Of a DNA stretch of 35,042 nucleotides, positions 8,644 to 16,675 are shown one piece after another. The stretch lies in assembly GCA_964442015.1 (NCBI GenBank), contig CAYTYA010000014.1, positions 1-35,042 on the forward strand, written 5' to 3'. Numbering within the stretch: position 1 is the stretch's first letter; the number at the start of each line of letters is the position of its first letter. The notes beneath the pieces were generated by a model. It searched no databases. It had not been told where the DNA came from and was given only the letters and a program-made list of their open reading frames with translations. The position numbers were made by a program, and so were the translations under genes. Origin of the DNA: GCA-002701945 sp964442015. Lineage in GTDB: Bacteria; Fidelibacterota; Marinisomatia; Marinisomatales; TCS55.

Positions 8644-10443
8644 TTATTTATCTATCTGTAGTACCGCCAAGAGAGCTTCCTGTGGAATGGCGATTTTTCC
8701 AATTGATTTCATCCTTTTTTTGCCTTGCTTTTGTTTCTCCCATAATTTGCGTTTGCGAGTGATATCACCCCCATAACATTTCGCGGTTACATTCTTTTTC
8801 AATGCCTTTACAGTAGATCGAGCAATTACTTTTGTCCCCAACGTTGCTTGTATAGGGACGTCAAATAATTGTCTTGGTATTAGTTCTTTCAACTTGCTAC
8901 ATAGTGCAACCCCACGATCATACGCATCATCAGCATGCGTTATTATAGATAAGGCATCAACAATATCTCCATTTAAAAGAATATCAAGTTTCATTAATTT
9001 TCCATCGCGATAGTCAGATAAGGCATAGTCAAAAGATGCATAACCTCGGCTAAGTGATTTTAATTTATCATAAAAATCAAAAATAATTTCTGCCAAAGGA
9101 AGTTCATAGTGTAATTGTGCTTTATCTTTCGTCAAATAATTAGTGTTTTTATATATACCTCGCTTACCCTGACATAATTTCATAATATTTCCTATATAAT
9201 CTATCGGTGTAACTATTTCACAAGACATGTATGGCTCTTTAATATCATCGATATATGAGCTTGCAGGCATTTTAGCTGGAGTGTCTACCTCAATCTCTGT
9301 TCTGTCTTTAGTTATAACAAGATATCGGGCATTTGGAGTGGTGGTTACCAAGTTGACCTCAAACTCTCTTTCCAAACGTTCTTGAATAATTTCCATATGC
9401 AATAGTCCAAGAAATCCACAACGAAAACCAAAGCCTAGAGCTTCACTGGTCTCTGGTTCATATACCAATGATGCATCATTTAATTTTAGTTTATCTAATG
9501 CGCTTCGTAGTTGATTATAGTGATCACTATCAGATGGGTATAGACCAGAAAAAACCATTGGTTTTATATGCTTAAATCCAGAAAGAGGTTTTTCAGATGG
9601 GCTCTGCTTTGTTGTTAGAGTATCGCCTGGTAATATATGCGATACATCTTTAATATTAGCGATAACATACCCTACATCACCAGATTTTAATTCATCTGTT
9701 TTCACCATCTTCATCACAAAATGTCCAACTTCTGTTATTTCATATTCATGATTATGGCCAAAGAATCTTGCTGTAGCCCCAGCCTTCAATACCCCATCAA
9801 CAACACGCACATAAGGTATAGCACCTCGATAATTATCATATGTAGAATCAAAAATTAAAGCTCTAGGAGGCGATTCGATTTTTTCATCTGGAGGTGGAAT
9901 TCTATTGATAATTGCATCAAAAATAAATTCTATACCTATACCATCTTTTGCACTAGCATGAATGATTTCATCTTTATCGCATCCTATTAATTCAATTAGC
10001 TGTTGTTCAACATCCTCTATTTGGGCGCTAGGTAGATCTACTTTATTAATTATAGGTATAATCTGTAAATTGTTTTCGATTGCTAAATAGGTATTACTTA
10101 CTGTTTGTGCTTCTACCCCCTGCGCAGCATCTACCACCAATAAGGCACCCTCGCAAGCAGCTAGCGATCTAGATACTTCATAAGAAAAATCAACATGGCC
10201 AGGTGTATCAATAAGATTTAATATATATAATTCACCATCATTGTGTTTGCAATGGATCTGTATAGGATGACTTTTAATTGTAATTCCTCGCTCTCTCTCT
10301 AAATCCATACTATCCAAAACTTGGTTCTGCATATCTTTTTTAGATAAAGTATTGGTATCTTCTAATAGCCTATCTGCTAATGTTGACTTGCCATGATCAA
10401 TATGAGCTATAATACAAAAATTTCTTATCTTGCTTTTATTCAT
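8644..10443 (-). CDS. lepA: Elongation factor 4 (LepA), ribosome back-translocase GTPase
   Basis: LepA binds ribosomes and influences translocation and initiation under stress. The 599-residue length is standard. Visible GTPase motifs are AHIDHGKST (13-21), DTPGHVDF and NKVDLP. The LepA-specific C-terminal domain is intact, with YGGDITRKRKLWEKQKQGKK and the closing IPQEALLAVLQ. The start ATG lacks a clear Shine-Dalgarno; TAATTTCG sits five bases upstream, one mismatch from the TAnnTTTG box, but without a matching TTG. It is divergent from mscS across a 112-base gap and leads the minus-strand group that includes the CPBP protease and lgt. Confidence 0.98.
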   Translation of the reverse strand: MNKSKIRNFCIIAHIDHGKSTLADRLLEDTNTLSKKDMQNQVLDSMDLERERGITIKSHPIQIHCKHNDGELYILNLIDTPGHVDFSYEVSRSLAACEGALLVVDAAQGVEAQTVSNTYLAIENNLQIIPIINKVDLPSAQIEDVEQQLIELIGCDKDEIIHASAKDGIGIEFIFDAIINRIPPPDEKIESPPRALIFDSTYDNYRGAIPYVRVVDGVLKAGATARFFGHNHEYEITEVGHFVMKMVKTDELKSGDVGYVIANIKDVSHILPGDTLTTKQSPSEKPLSGFKHIKPMVFSGLYPSDSDHYNQLRSALDKLKLNDASLVYEPETSEALGFGFRCGFLGLLHMEIIQERLEREFEVNLVTTTPNARYLVITKDRTEIEVDTPAKMPASSYIDDIKEPYMSCEIVTPIDYIGNIMKLCQGKRGIYKNTNYLTKDKAQLHYELPLAEIIFDFYDKLKSLSRGYASFDYALSDYRDGKLMKLDILLNGDIVDALSIITHADDAYDRGVALCSKLKELIPRQLFDVPIQATLGTKVIARSTVKALKKNVTAKCYGGDITRKRKLWEKQKQGKKRMKSIGKIAIPQEALLAVLQIDK

Positions 10444-10472
10444 TAAGACGAAATTAAGTAGCTCAAGATGTA

Positions 10473-10502
10473 TTGACTATATAAACTCATTAATCTTAAA
10501 AT
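10473..10502 (+). promoter_or_regulatory. Candidate promoter for the MscS-like channel gene
   Basis: TTGACT at 10473-10478 and TAAAAT at 10497-10502 are separated by 18 bases, which fits a sigma-70-like promoter reading toward the channel gene. An inverted repeat (TACCCAA, six-base loop, TTGGGTA, 10509-10528) would fall at the transcript start and could be an operator or a leader hairpin. Both are pattern matches only. Confidence 0.35.
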
Positions 10503-10555
10503 TATTTATACCCAATTTATTTTGGGTAAAGTTGTCTTTGAACGTAAGTTGAAGA

Positions 10556-11062
10556 ATGGACATAGAGCTAATATTAAATAGCATATATCAGAATATTGCT
10601 GAATTTCTGCCAAATTTAGTTTTCAGTATTTTAATATTCTTATTTTTTTGGATTAGCGGCATTTTTTCCCAATTTTTGATATTAAGAATAGCAGATAAGC
10701 GAGGCTTAAATAAACAACTTTTATTACTTATCGGTCGAATTGCAAAAATTGGTCTTATAATTTTTGGGTTAATTACTTCACTTGGAACTTTCGGAATAAA
10801 TGTCTCCGCATTAGTTGCTGGTCTAGGATTAACAGGATTTGCTCTTGGGTTCGCTTTAAAAGATGTAGTTTCAAATTTAATCGCCGGTTCTATTATTTTA
10901 CTACATAGGCCTTTCAAAATTAATGATAAAATCAACATTGTTGGTCACGAGGGAAAAGTTATCAAAATTGATTTGCGTTATACTACGATAGAGTCTGAGG
11001 ATAAAAAAGTTCTTGTACCAAACTCTATACTTTTTACCAAAGAAATTATTATACTTAATTAA
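10556..11062 (+). CDS. Minimal MscS-family mechanosensitive channel
   Basis: MscS channels open under membrane tension to release solutes during osmotic downshock. The 168 residues show three membrane segments at about 22-44, 60-80 and 85-118. The third is the Gly/Ala-rich pore helix, with GLGLTGFALGFALKD followed by VSNLIAGSIILLHRPF. The beta domain follows (120-160), ending in VLVPNSILF, where the family has PN followed by a conserved hydrophobic stretch. The protein then stops, so the C-terminal alpha/beta domain that closes the cytoplasmic cage in E. coli MscS (286 residues) is missing. There is no sign of a frameshift. Its stop lies in TTAATTAA, which also supplies the stop of the convergent gene. 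Confidence 0.92.
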   Translation: MDIELILNSIYQNIAEFLPNLVFSILIFLFFWISGIFSQFLILRIADKRGLNKQLLLLIGRIAKIGLIIFGLITSLGTFGINVSALVAGLGLTGFALGFALKDVVSNLIAGSIILLHRPFKINDKINIVGHEGKVIKIDLRYTTIESEDKKVLVPNSILFTKEIIILN

Positions 11063-11487
11063 GGACTATATTTTTTTTGAGCTCTTAGCAAGATCAAGTC
11101 TGCTTTCTGAGGTTCGCCATCTTGGGCAACAGAAACTATCCGTATAGCTTCTAATACGGGTATATTTCTATTATCATAGTTTGCATATAATGCATCTAAG
11201 TGCCCAGCGACTATATTTAAATCATATGTTACACCTTGAGATATATGCTCATCAACTATATCATAAAATCTGTTAATATAATATGGCTGAACCCAATATG
11301 GATCCTTCATATATTGTTTCTGAACTTCTCTTTCATGATGCATCTTCATTCTGGCTACGCCGCCATAAGCACCATTAACAAATGCAACTTTCTCACCTTG
11401 ACTTAATTTAGTCCAATAATCTACTGGGGCTTCAGATTGACCATATAATAATGTAAAGAGCAATAAAAAATAAGGGGATATTTTCAA
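11059..11487 (-). CDS. Small secreted protein of unknown function
   Basis: The 142 residues begin with a signal peptide (MKISPYFLLLFTLLYGQ). The mature part, about 125 residues, is mostly helical, with WTKLSQGEKVAFVNGAYGG, DPYWVQPYYINRFYDIVDE and ALYANYDNRNIPVLEAI. The layout (W, then a Gly-rich helix, then a Y-rich helix and an Ile-Pro turn) faintly recalls the Rap1a/Tai immunity fold; I treat this as a weak guess. The start is TTG directly after the nadE stop (no gap), supported by a perfect AGGAGG six bases... precisely at 11493-11498, inside the last codons of nadE. That makes it translationally coupled to nadE. It converges with mscS and shares four bases with it. Confidence 0.65.
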   Translation of the reverse strand: MKISPYFLLLFTLLYGQSEAPVDYWTKLSQGEKVAFVNGAYGGVARMKMHHEREVQKQYMKDPYWVQPYYINRFYDIVDEHISQGVTYDLNIVAGHLDALYANYDNRNIPVLEAIRIVSVAQDGEPQKADLILLRAQKKYSP

Positions 11488-13104
11488 TTATTCCTCCTGG
11501 TATTTATAATGATTAACGATGGGAATCCTTCTTCCTACACCAAAGGCTTTAGAACTGATTCTCAAGCCAGGTGCAGCTTGCCTACGCTTATATTCATTAA
11601 CTTTGATCCTATTATATATATCATAAACTAGTTGAGAATCATAACCATCTTGAATTAAAGTAAATGGGGGCTCACAGTCCTCAATAATTCGATCAACCAA
11701 GGGGCTTACAATTTTATAATCGAATGGGTCGAATTGTTCCTCAGATAATTCTGCGGATGGAAGTTTTTCAATGCAGTTCTTTGGAATTCTATCATATCCA
11801 GCTATGGAATTTACTTTATGCGCTAACGCATATACATCATTCTTTGATAAATCCGATATAACAGATAGCCCTCCAGACATATCACCGTATAAAGTACAAT
11901 AACCTAAAGCCATTTCTGTCTTATTTCCTGTCGATAATACAAGCCAATTATATTTATTACTTAATGCCATAAGAATATCACCTCTTATTCGAGCCTGTAT
12001 ATTCTCTTCAGCCACATTCTTTTCTGTTCCAAGAAATTCATTTTTCAAGGTATCCTCATATTCATCGATAATACTACTTATAGATATTGATCTAAAGTCA
12101 ATATTGAGATTAGAAGCAAGATCTTTTGCATCACTTTTACTATGATCACTTGAAATTATTGAAGGTAAAGAAACACCATGTACTTTATTAGAACCAAGAG
12201 CATCTGTTGCAATACATGCTACTAGAGACGAATCAATCCCTCCACTAAGTCCAATTACGGCTTCTGAATGAAAAGTCTTATCAAAGTAATCTCTAACACC
12301 AAGTACAAGTGCATTATACACCTCAGAATATCTATCGATTTTTGGTTTAGGAATTGGTATTTTTGAATTAGAATCAATATAGACTATATCTTCTGAAAAT
12401 TTTTTTCCTAAGCCAACTAATTTCCCATCGCTACTTACCCCAAGAGACTCACCATCAAAAATAAGTTCATCCTGTGCGCCTACTAGGTTACAATAATAGA
12501 TTGGTTTTTTTATCTTATTTACTTTATTCTTAATTAATTCTATTCTTTCATTGAACTTTAAACTATGATAAGGAGATGCTGAAATATTTACAATAAATGA
12601 TGCACCCGATTTAGATAGCTCATCAGAAATTTTACGATCATATTCATGATCCCAAAGGTCCTCACATATCTGTAGGCCAATAACCATTTGCTTATCATTG
12701 ATATCAATCTCAAATAATCCCAATTCTTTGCCAGGAGAAAAATATCTGTCTTCATCAAAAACATCATAGGTAGGTAACAATATTTTATCATACCTAAAAA
12801 AGAATTTTCCATTAAGACAAACAGCAGCAGAGTTAAATAAACGACCTTCCTCTTGATGAACATATCCTATAATCATTGGTTTTGTTGATATAGAAATAAT
12901 TTCATCTAAAATAATCATATTTTGATCAACAAAACCATCCTCATACAATAAATCAGAAATTGGATAACCGGTTATAGACATTTCTGGAAATACTACTAAA
13001 TCAGCTCCACAATCTAGACTTTCCATATAATTACGTAGTATTAATTCCTTATTTTTCTTAAAGGATCCAACAGTTGGATTTATTTGGCACAAGGCTATTT
13101 TCAT
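11488..13104 (-). CDS. nadE: Glutamine-dependent NAD+ synthetase
   Basis: NadE makes NAD+ from nicotinate adenine dinucleotide, using ammonia released from glutamine, the last step of NAD synthesis. The 538-residue protein is the two-domain type. The N-terminal nitrilase-like amidase has the catalytic triad Glu41 (FPEMSITGYP), Lys107 (RYDKILLP) and Cys147 (LQICEDLWD). The C-terminal synthetase has the ATP-pyrophosphatase P-loop SGGIDSS at 287-293 and LSTGNKTEMALGY further on. All key residues are present. It follows the SLOG-family gene after 20 bases and abuts the next small gene, so nucleotide-related genes are clustered here. Confidence 0.97.
   Translation of the reverse strand: MKIALCQINPTVGSFKKNKELILRNYMESLDCGADLVVFPEMSITGYPISDLLYEDGFVDQNMIILDEIISISTKPMIIGYVHQEEGRLFNSAAVCLNGKFFFRYDKILLPTYDVFDEDRYFSPGKELGLFEIDINDKQMVIGLQICEDLWDHEYDRKISDELSKSGASFIVNISASPYHSLKFNERIELIKNKVNKIKKPIYYCNLVGAQDELIFDGESLGVSSDGKLVGLGKKFSEDIVYIDSNSKIPIPKPKIDRYSEVYNALVLGVRDYFDKTFHSEAVIGLSGGIDSSLVACIATDALGSNKVHGVSLPSIISSDHSKSDAKDLASNLNIDFRSISISSIIDEYEDTLKNEFLGTEKNVAEENIQARIRGDILMALSNKYNWLVLSTGNKTEMALGYCTLYGDMSGGLSVISDLSKNDVYALAHKVNSIAGYDRIPKNCIEKLPSAELSEEQFDPFDYKIVSPLVDRIIEDCEPPFTLIQDGYDSQLVYDIYNRIKVNEYKRRQAAPGLRISSKAFGVGRRIPIVNHYKYQEE
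11493..11498 (-). promoter_or_regulatory. Strong ribosome binding site deciding a TTG start
   Basis: AGGAGG is embedded in the last Gln-Glu-Glu codons of nadE, five bases before the TTG at 11487. Shine-Dalgarno sequences are weak or absent in front of many genes in this window, so a perfect one in front of TTG is good support for this start. Confidence 0.75.
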
Positions 13105-13124
13105 CTACAATACAATCTTAATAA

Positions 13125-13580
13125 TTATGTATTCTCTTTTATAAAATCTATTACTTGACTTGGTTCATTTACATTTTTAAGACCAGTTAAATTCCAGCTA
13201 TTTAAACCAATAACAGGCTTTTCTAATTGAAACGCATATGAAATTTCAGATAATGTTCCATATTTGCCACTAATGGCTACAGCAACATCGCAATTATATG
13301 CAAGCAAAGCGTTCCGTGATATACCCATATTAGTTGATACTGGTATAGTTATATATTTATTCATTTCAGATAAAGAATCACCCTTCAAAATACCTATACA
13401 AGTACCTTTATTTTTATACACTCCTTTAGCTATTGCTTCCATAACACCTTCCCCACCGCCACAATATACTAAATATTCTTCTTTAGCTAATAACCCACCA
13501 AGTAAATAAGTTTTATGATATATTTCATTACTTACATCTCTTCCACCAAATATAGAAATACGTTTACGAGAAAATATCAT
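13125..13580 (-). CDS. SLOG/LOG-like Rossmann protein of the TIGR00725 type
   Basis: The 151 residues form one Rossmann-like domain. Visible are ISIFGGRDV near the start, GGGEGVME at 41-48, SRN at 88-90, GKYGTLSE at 105-112 and KPVIGLNSW. These are the marks of the SLOG superfamily, which includes LOG phosphoribohydrolases and MoCo-carrier-like proteins. In true LOG enzymes the second motif is PGGxGTxxE; here it reads SGKYGTLSE, which fits the shorter TIGR00725 family, whose ligand is uncertain. The start overlaps the asnS stop as ATGA. Its position between asnS and nadE suggests nucleotide handling, but nothing shows the reaction. Confidence 0.85.
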   Translation of the reverse strand: MIFSRKRISIFGGRDVSNEIYHKTYLLGGLLAKEEYLVYCGGGEGVMEAIAKGVYKNKGTCIGILKGDSLSEMNKYITIPVSTNMGISRNALLAYNCDVAVAISGKYGTLSEISYAFQLEKPVIGLNSWNLTGLKNVNEPSQVIDFIKENT

Positions 13581-14863
13581 GGCTCTAATCGAGAAATTGT
13601 TCTAGGAAATGGGATAGTTTCACGAATATGTTTTATTCCAGTTATCCAAGCTACTGTTCTTTCAATACCTAAACCAAAACCTGAATGGGGAACTGATCCA
13701 TATCTTCTCAAATCCAAATACCATTTAAAATCTTTTTTATCTAACCCATGTTCTTCTATTCTTTTCTCTAATATCTCCAAATCATCCTCTCTTTGACCTC
13801 CACCAATAATTTCTCCATATCCCTCAGGGGCAAGCATATCTACACCTAAAGCTAGTTTATTATTATCACGCTTCATATAAAATGCCTTAACATCTACTGG
13901 CCATCGATGCACCATTATGGGTTTTTCATATTGTTCGGATATAATTGTTTCATCTGCCCCCCCAAAATCATCTCCATATGTAAAATCTGCCCCATTATCA
14001 CTCAGTATCTTAGCAGCTTCATCATAAGTAATACGCGGAAAAGGCGCTTTAACTTTTTCTAGAAAAGAAGTATCTCTTTCAAGTATATCTAGTTCATTTT
14101 TACAGTTTTTTAGACACGATTGAACAATAGTCTCAACAAATTGTTCAGCTAAATCCATATTATCATTTAAATCATAATATGCCATTTCAGGCTCAACCAT
14201 CCAAAACTCTGTTAAATGCCTTCGCGTTTTAGATTTTTCAGCACGAAATGTTGGACCAAAACAATATACTTTTCCAAAACTCGCTGCACTTGCCTCAGAA
14301 TACAACTGACCGCTTTGAGTTAAATAAGCGGATCTATCAAAATAATCAACATTAAATAGATTAGATGTACCTTCGCAAGCATTTGCAGTAAAAATCGGGG
14401 TATCAACTAAAGTAAATCCATTATAATCCAAAAAATCTCTACATGATTTAATTACTTGATGACGAATTTTTAAAATAGCATGTTGTCTTTTAGATCGTAT
14501 CCATAGATGTCTATGATCCATTAAAAATGAGGTTCCATGTTCCTTTAACGAAATTGGATAGTCCTGAGCTAATTGATGAACTACAATATTTTTAACTAAT
14601 ATTTCATACCCCCCTATTGAACGCGGCTCTTTTTTCACAATACCTGTAACAGTAATAGAGGTCTCTTGCGTCAAAGTGTTTTCTAAATCAAATACATTAT
14701 CACTAGTTTCATCTGATGAGACTACACACTGAGTCATACCAGTACCATCACGTAAAATTAGAAACCAAATTTTACCAATAGATCGAGTATTATATACCCA
14801 ACCGTCAAATGTTGCTTCCTTACCATCTACATCTGATATATCAGATAGAAATCTTTTTTTCAT
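13577..14863 (-). CDS. asnS: Asparaginyl-tRNA synthetase
   Basis: This class IIb synthetase charges tRNA-Asn with asparagine. The 428 residues have an OB-fold anticodon-binding domain (about 15-100), then the catalytic core. Motif 2 reads FRAEKSKTRRHLTEF (207-221) and motif 3 is in SGFGLGIERTVAWITG (about 394-409), ending in IRETIPFPRT. The AsnRS-specific QLYSE and EPEMAY stretches favour Asn over Asp. AGGAAAAG upstream is a reasonable ribosome binding site. It starts 31 bases after lptE and overlaps the SLOG gene by four bases. Confidence 0.96.
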   Translation of the reverse strand: MKKRFLSDISDVDGKEATFDGWVYNTRSIGKIWFLILRDGTGMTQCVVSSDETSDNVFDLENTLTQETSITVTGIVKKEPRSIGGYEILVKNIVVHQLAQDYPISLKEHGTSFLMDHRHLWIRSKRQHAILKIRHQVIKSCRDFLDYNGFTLVDTPIFTANACEGTSNLFNVDYFDRSAYLTQSGQLYSEASAASFGKVYCFGPTFRAEKSKTRRHLTEFWMVEPEMAYYDLNDNMDLAEQFVETIVQSCLKNCKNELDILERDTSFLEKVKAPFPRITYDEAAKILSDNGADFTYGDDFGGADETIISEQYEKPIMVHRWPVDVKAFYMKRDNNKLALGVDMLAPEGYGEIIGGGQREDDLEILEKRIEEHGLDKKDFKWYLDLRRYGSVPHSGFGLGIERTVAWITGIKHIRETIPFPRTISRLEP

Positions 14864-14893
14864 TTTTATTTTCTTTTCCTTTCAAAAACTTAA

Positions 14894-15445
14894 TTACCAA
14901 GATGTCATTATTTCATTTAATATATCTTGAGCTATCTTTTTTACAGCGACTTTTGTTGCATATTCTCTTGGGTCTCCAAATTCATCTTCATCTTCACTAT
15001 CAACCAAACCATCACCGTCATTATCAATCTGATCTGAACTGATATCACCGCTCAATCCATATGCACCAAAACCAGAGTATTGTTTTTTTATCATTACTTT
15101 ATCTTTTACAATATCATACCACTCCAATTCCATCGTAATTGTGAAGCGGTATTCTGTTACTGACTCCTCCTTAGTATATGTATAAGGAGCATCTTTCACA
15201 CGAACTATTTTTCCCTTTAAAATAGAGTCAGCATTATTTTCTTCATCTAATCTGAGAATATTCGTTTCCAAAAATTGATTAACCAGATTATCAGTTACTG
15301 CCTCTGAAATTCCGAATTCTACTGTTTGATTCTCAACCATTGGGATTGAAATACTATTAATATGTGGAGGTATAGATCCAGCCATTGAATAATATATGCA
15401 ACCTGAAAATAATGGTATAATTATTATATAAATAATTTGCTTCAT
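14894..15445 (-). CDS. lptE: LPS-assembly lipoprotein LptE with acidic insertion
   Basis: LptE plugs the LptD barrel that inserts lipopolysaccharide in the outer membrane. The 183 residues begin with a signal peptide and the lipobox LFSGC (Cys16). The family pattern follows: SIPPHINSISIPMVENQT (24-41), FGISEAVTDNLVNQF and ILKGKIVRVKD. The C-terminal helix is EYATKVAVKKIAQDILNEI. Between YSGFGAYG and that helix lies an insertion of about 20 residues (138-159) with D-N-D-G-D-G-L-V-D-S-E-D, which reads as a DxDxDG calcium loop. The gene shares TAATG with the sigma-54 activator. LptD is not in this window. Confidence 0.85.
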   Translation of the reverse strand: MKQIIYIIIIPLFSGCIYYSMAGSIPPHINSISIPMVENQTVEFGISEAVTDNLVNQFLETNILRLDEENNADSILKGKIVRVKDAPYTYTKEESVTEYRFTITMELEWYDIVKDKVMIKKQYSGFGAYGLSGDISSDQIDNDGDGLVDSEDEDEFGDPREYATKVAVKKIAQDILNEIMTSW

Positions 15446-16662
15446 TAGTTTGAAGACCTATATGATTTATTTTTTTTAGCTAAACCATAATCATGTATTT
15501 TACGGTATAATGTTCTTTCACTCATACCCAAAGATTTTGCAGCCTTTCGACGATTATTATTAAAATAATTTAATGTTCGGACAATTGCTTCTCTTTCAAG
15601 TTCTTCAAGAGACATATCACCAATTGCATCATCGCGTAATAGTTTTTGTCCATCTGGATCTACTTCCATATTATCTCTTACTAAGGCATGATCATCATTG
15701 TGAAAGATAGATACATCTGATGAAGCTGGAACAGATAAGTTTTTACTATTATCCATTCTATCTTTAATTAGTCCGACATCCTGACGCAATAACAATAATT
15801 GTCTTAAAATCAGTTCCCTTTCCGCTTGTTCTGCAGATTGATTTACAACAATAGGTAAATTATCACTATGAATTTTTTGAGGCACATCTAATTTATCTTC
15901 AACCATTTTTAAAGTAATTCTTTCTCCTTTTTGTAAAACTAAGATACTTTCAACAAAGTTTTTAAGTTCTCTTACATTTCCAGGCCAATCATAACTTTTC
16001 ATATGACGAATCGCTTCCGGAATAAATCCCCTATAAGGGATATCATTTTCACGCGTAAATTCTAGGGAAAAACGCTCGACAAGCTGAGAAATATCTTCAA
16101 TCCTATTTCTTAATGGTGGTAAATCAACTTGAACTGTTTTTAAGCGGAAATAGAGATCTTGTCGAAATTGATTTTTCTTTACAAGTTCACGAAGATCTTT
16201 ATTCGTTGCTGCTATCACTCTCACATCAGTATATAAAGTCTTGGAATCGCCCACGCGCATAAATTCTCCTGCTTCTAAAACACGAAGAAGTTTAACTTGA
16301 GTTTCCAGAGGAGTCTCTCCTATCTCATCGAGGAATATTGTTCCCTTATGTGCGCTCTCGAAATACCCTTTTCGATCTTCATTCGCGCCAGTAAAAGATC
16401 CTTTCTTGTGTCCAAACAACTCGCTTTCAATGATTCCAGCAGGTATAGCTCCACAATTTACAGTAATCATATCATCTTGTGACCGCTTACTAAATTTATG
16501 CATAGCTTTTGCTATCATTTCTTTCCCTGTACCTGATTCACCAGATATTAAGACAGCGATATCAACAGGAGCAACTTGAGCAATTAAATCTAGAACTTCT
16601 CTTATCGATTCTGAATTTCCAATAATGCCTGATCTTGATTGTAATTTTTCGATATCAATCAC
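15445..16662 (-). CDS. Sigma-54 activator without a receiver domain
   Basis: The protein (405 residues) begins almost directly with the AAA+ ATPase. It has Walker A GESGTGKE (41-48), the sigma-54 contact loop GSFTGA (88-93, usually GAFTGA), Walker B GTIFLDEIGE (107-116) and the arginine-finger region FRLKTVQVDLPPLRNR. A linker of about 110 residues follows, then a Fis-type HTH in NNNRRKAAKSLGMSERTLYRK. No receiver, GAF, PAS or other sensor domain is present, so its activity is likely set by a partner protein or by expression level. The start is GTG, with AGGAG eight bases upstream overlapping the galE stop. Sigma-54 itself and its target promoters are not visible here. Confidence 0.93.
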   Translation of the reverse strand: MIDIEKLQSRSGIIGNSESIREVLDLIAQVAPVDIAVLISGESGTGKEMIAKAMHKFSKRSQDDMITVNCGAIPAGIIESELFGHKKGSFTGANEDRKGYFESAHKGTIFLDEIGETPLETQVKLLRVLEAGEFMRVGDSKTLYTDVRVIAATNKDLRELVKKNQFRQDLYFRLKTVQVDLPPLRNRIEDISQLVERFSLEFTRENDIPYRGFIPEAIRHMKSYDWPGNVRELKNFVESILVLQKGERITLKMVEDKLDVPQKIHSDNLPIVVNQSAEQAERELILRQLLLLRQDVGLIKDRMDNSKNLSVPASSDVSIFHNDDHALVRDNMEVDPDGQKLLRDDAIGDMSLEELEREAIVRTLNYFNNNRRKAAKSLGMSERTLYRKIHDYGLAKKNKSYRSSN

Positions 16663-16670
16663 TTTTAATA

Positions 16671-16675
16671 CTCCT
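16671..16675 (-). promoter_or_regulatory. Ribosome binding site deciding the GTG start of the sigma-54 activator
   Basis: AGGAG lies eight bases before the GTG at 16662 and overlaps the galE TAG stop (CTAGGAG). This favours GTG over any later start and couples the two genes. Confidence 0.7.

Noticed and set aside
13264..13796. Plus-strand open frames opposite the SLOG and asnS genes
   Set aside because: They lie entirely inside well-supported minus-strand genes and their translations show no domain.
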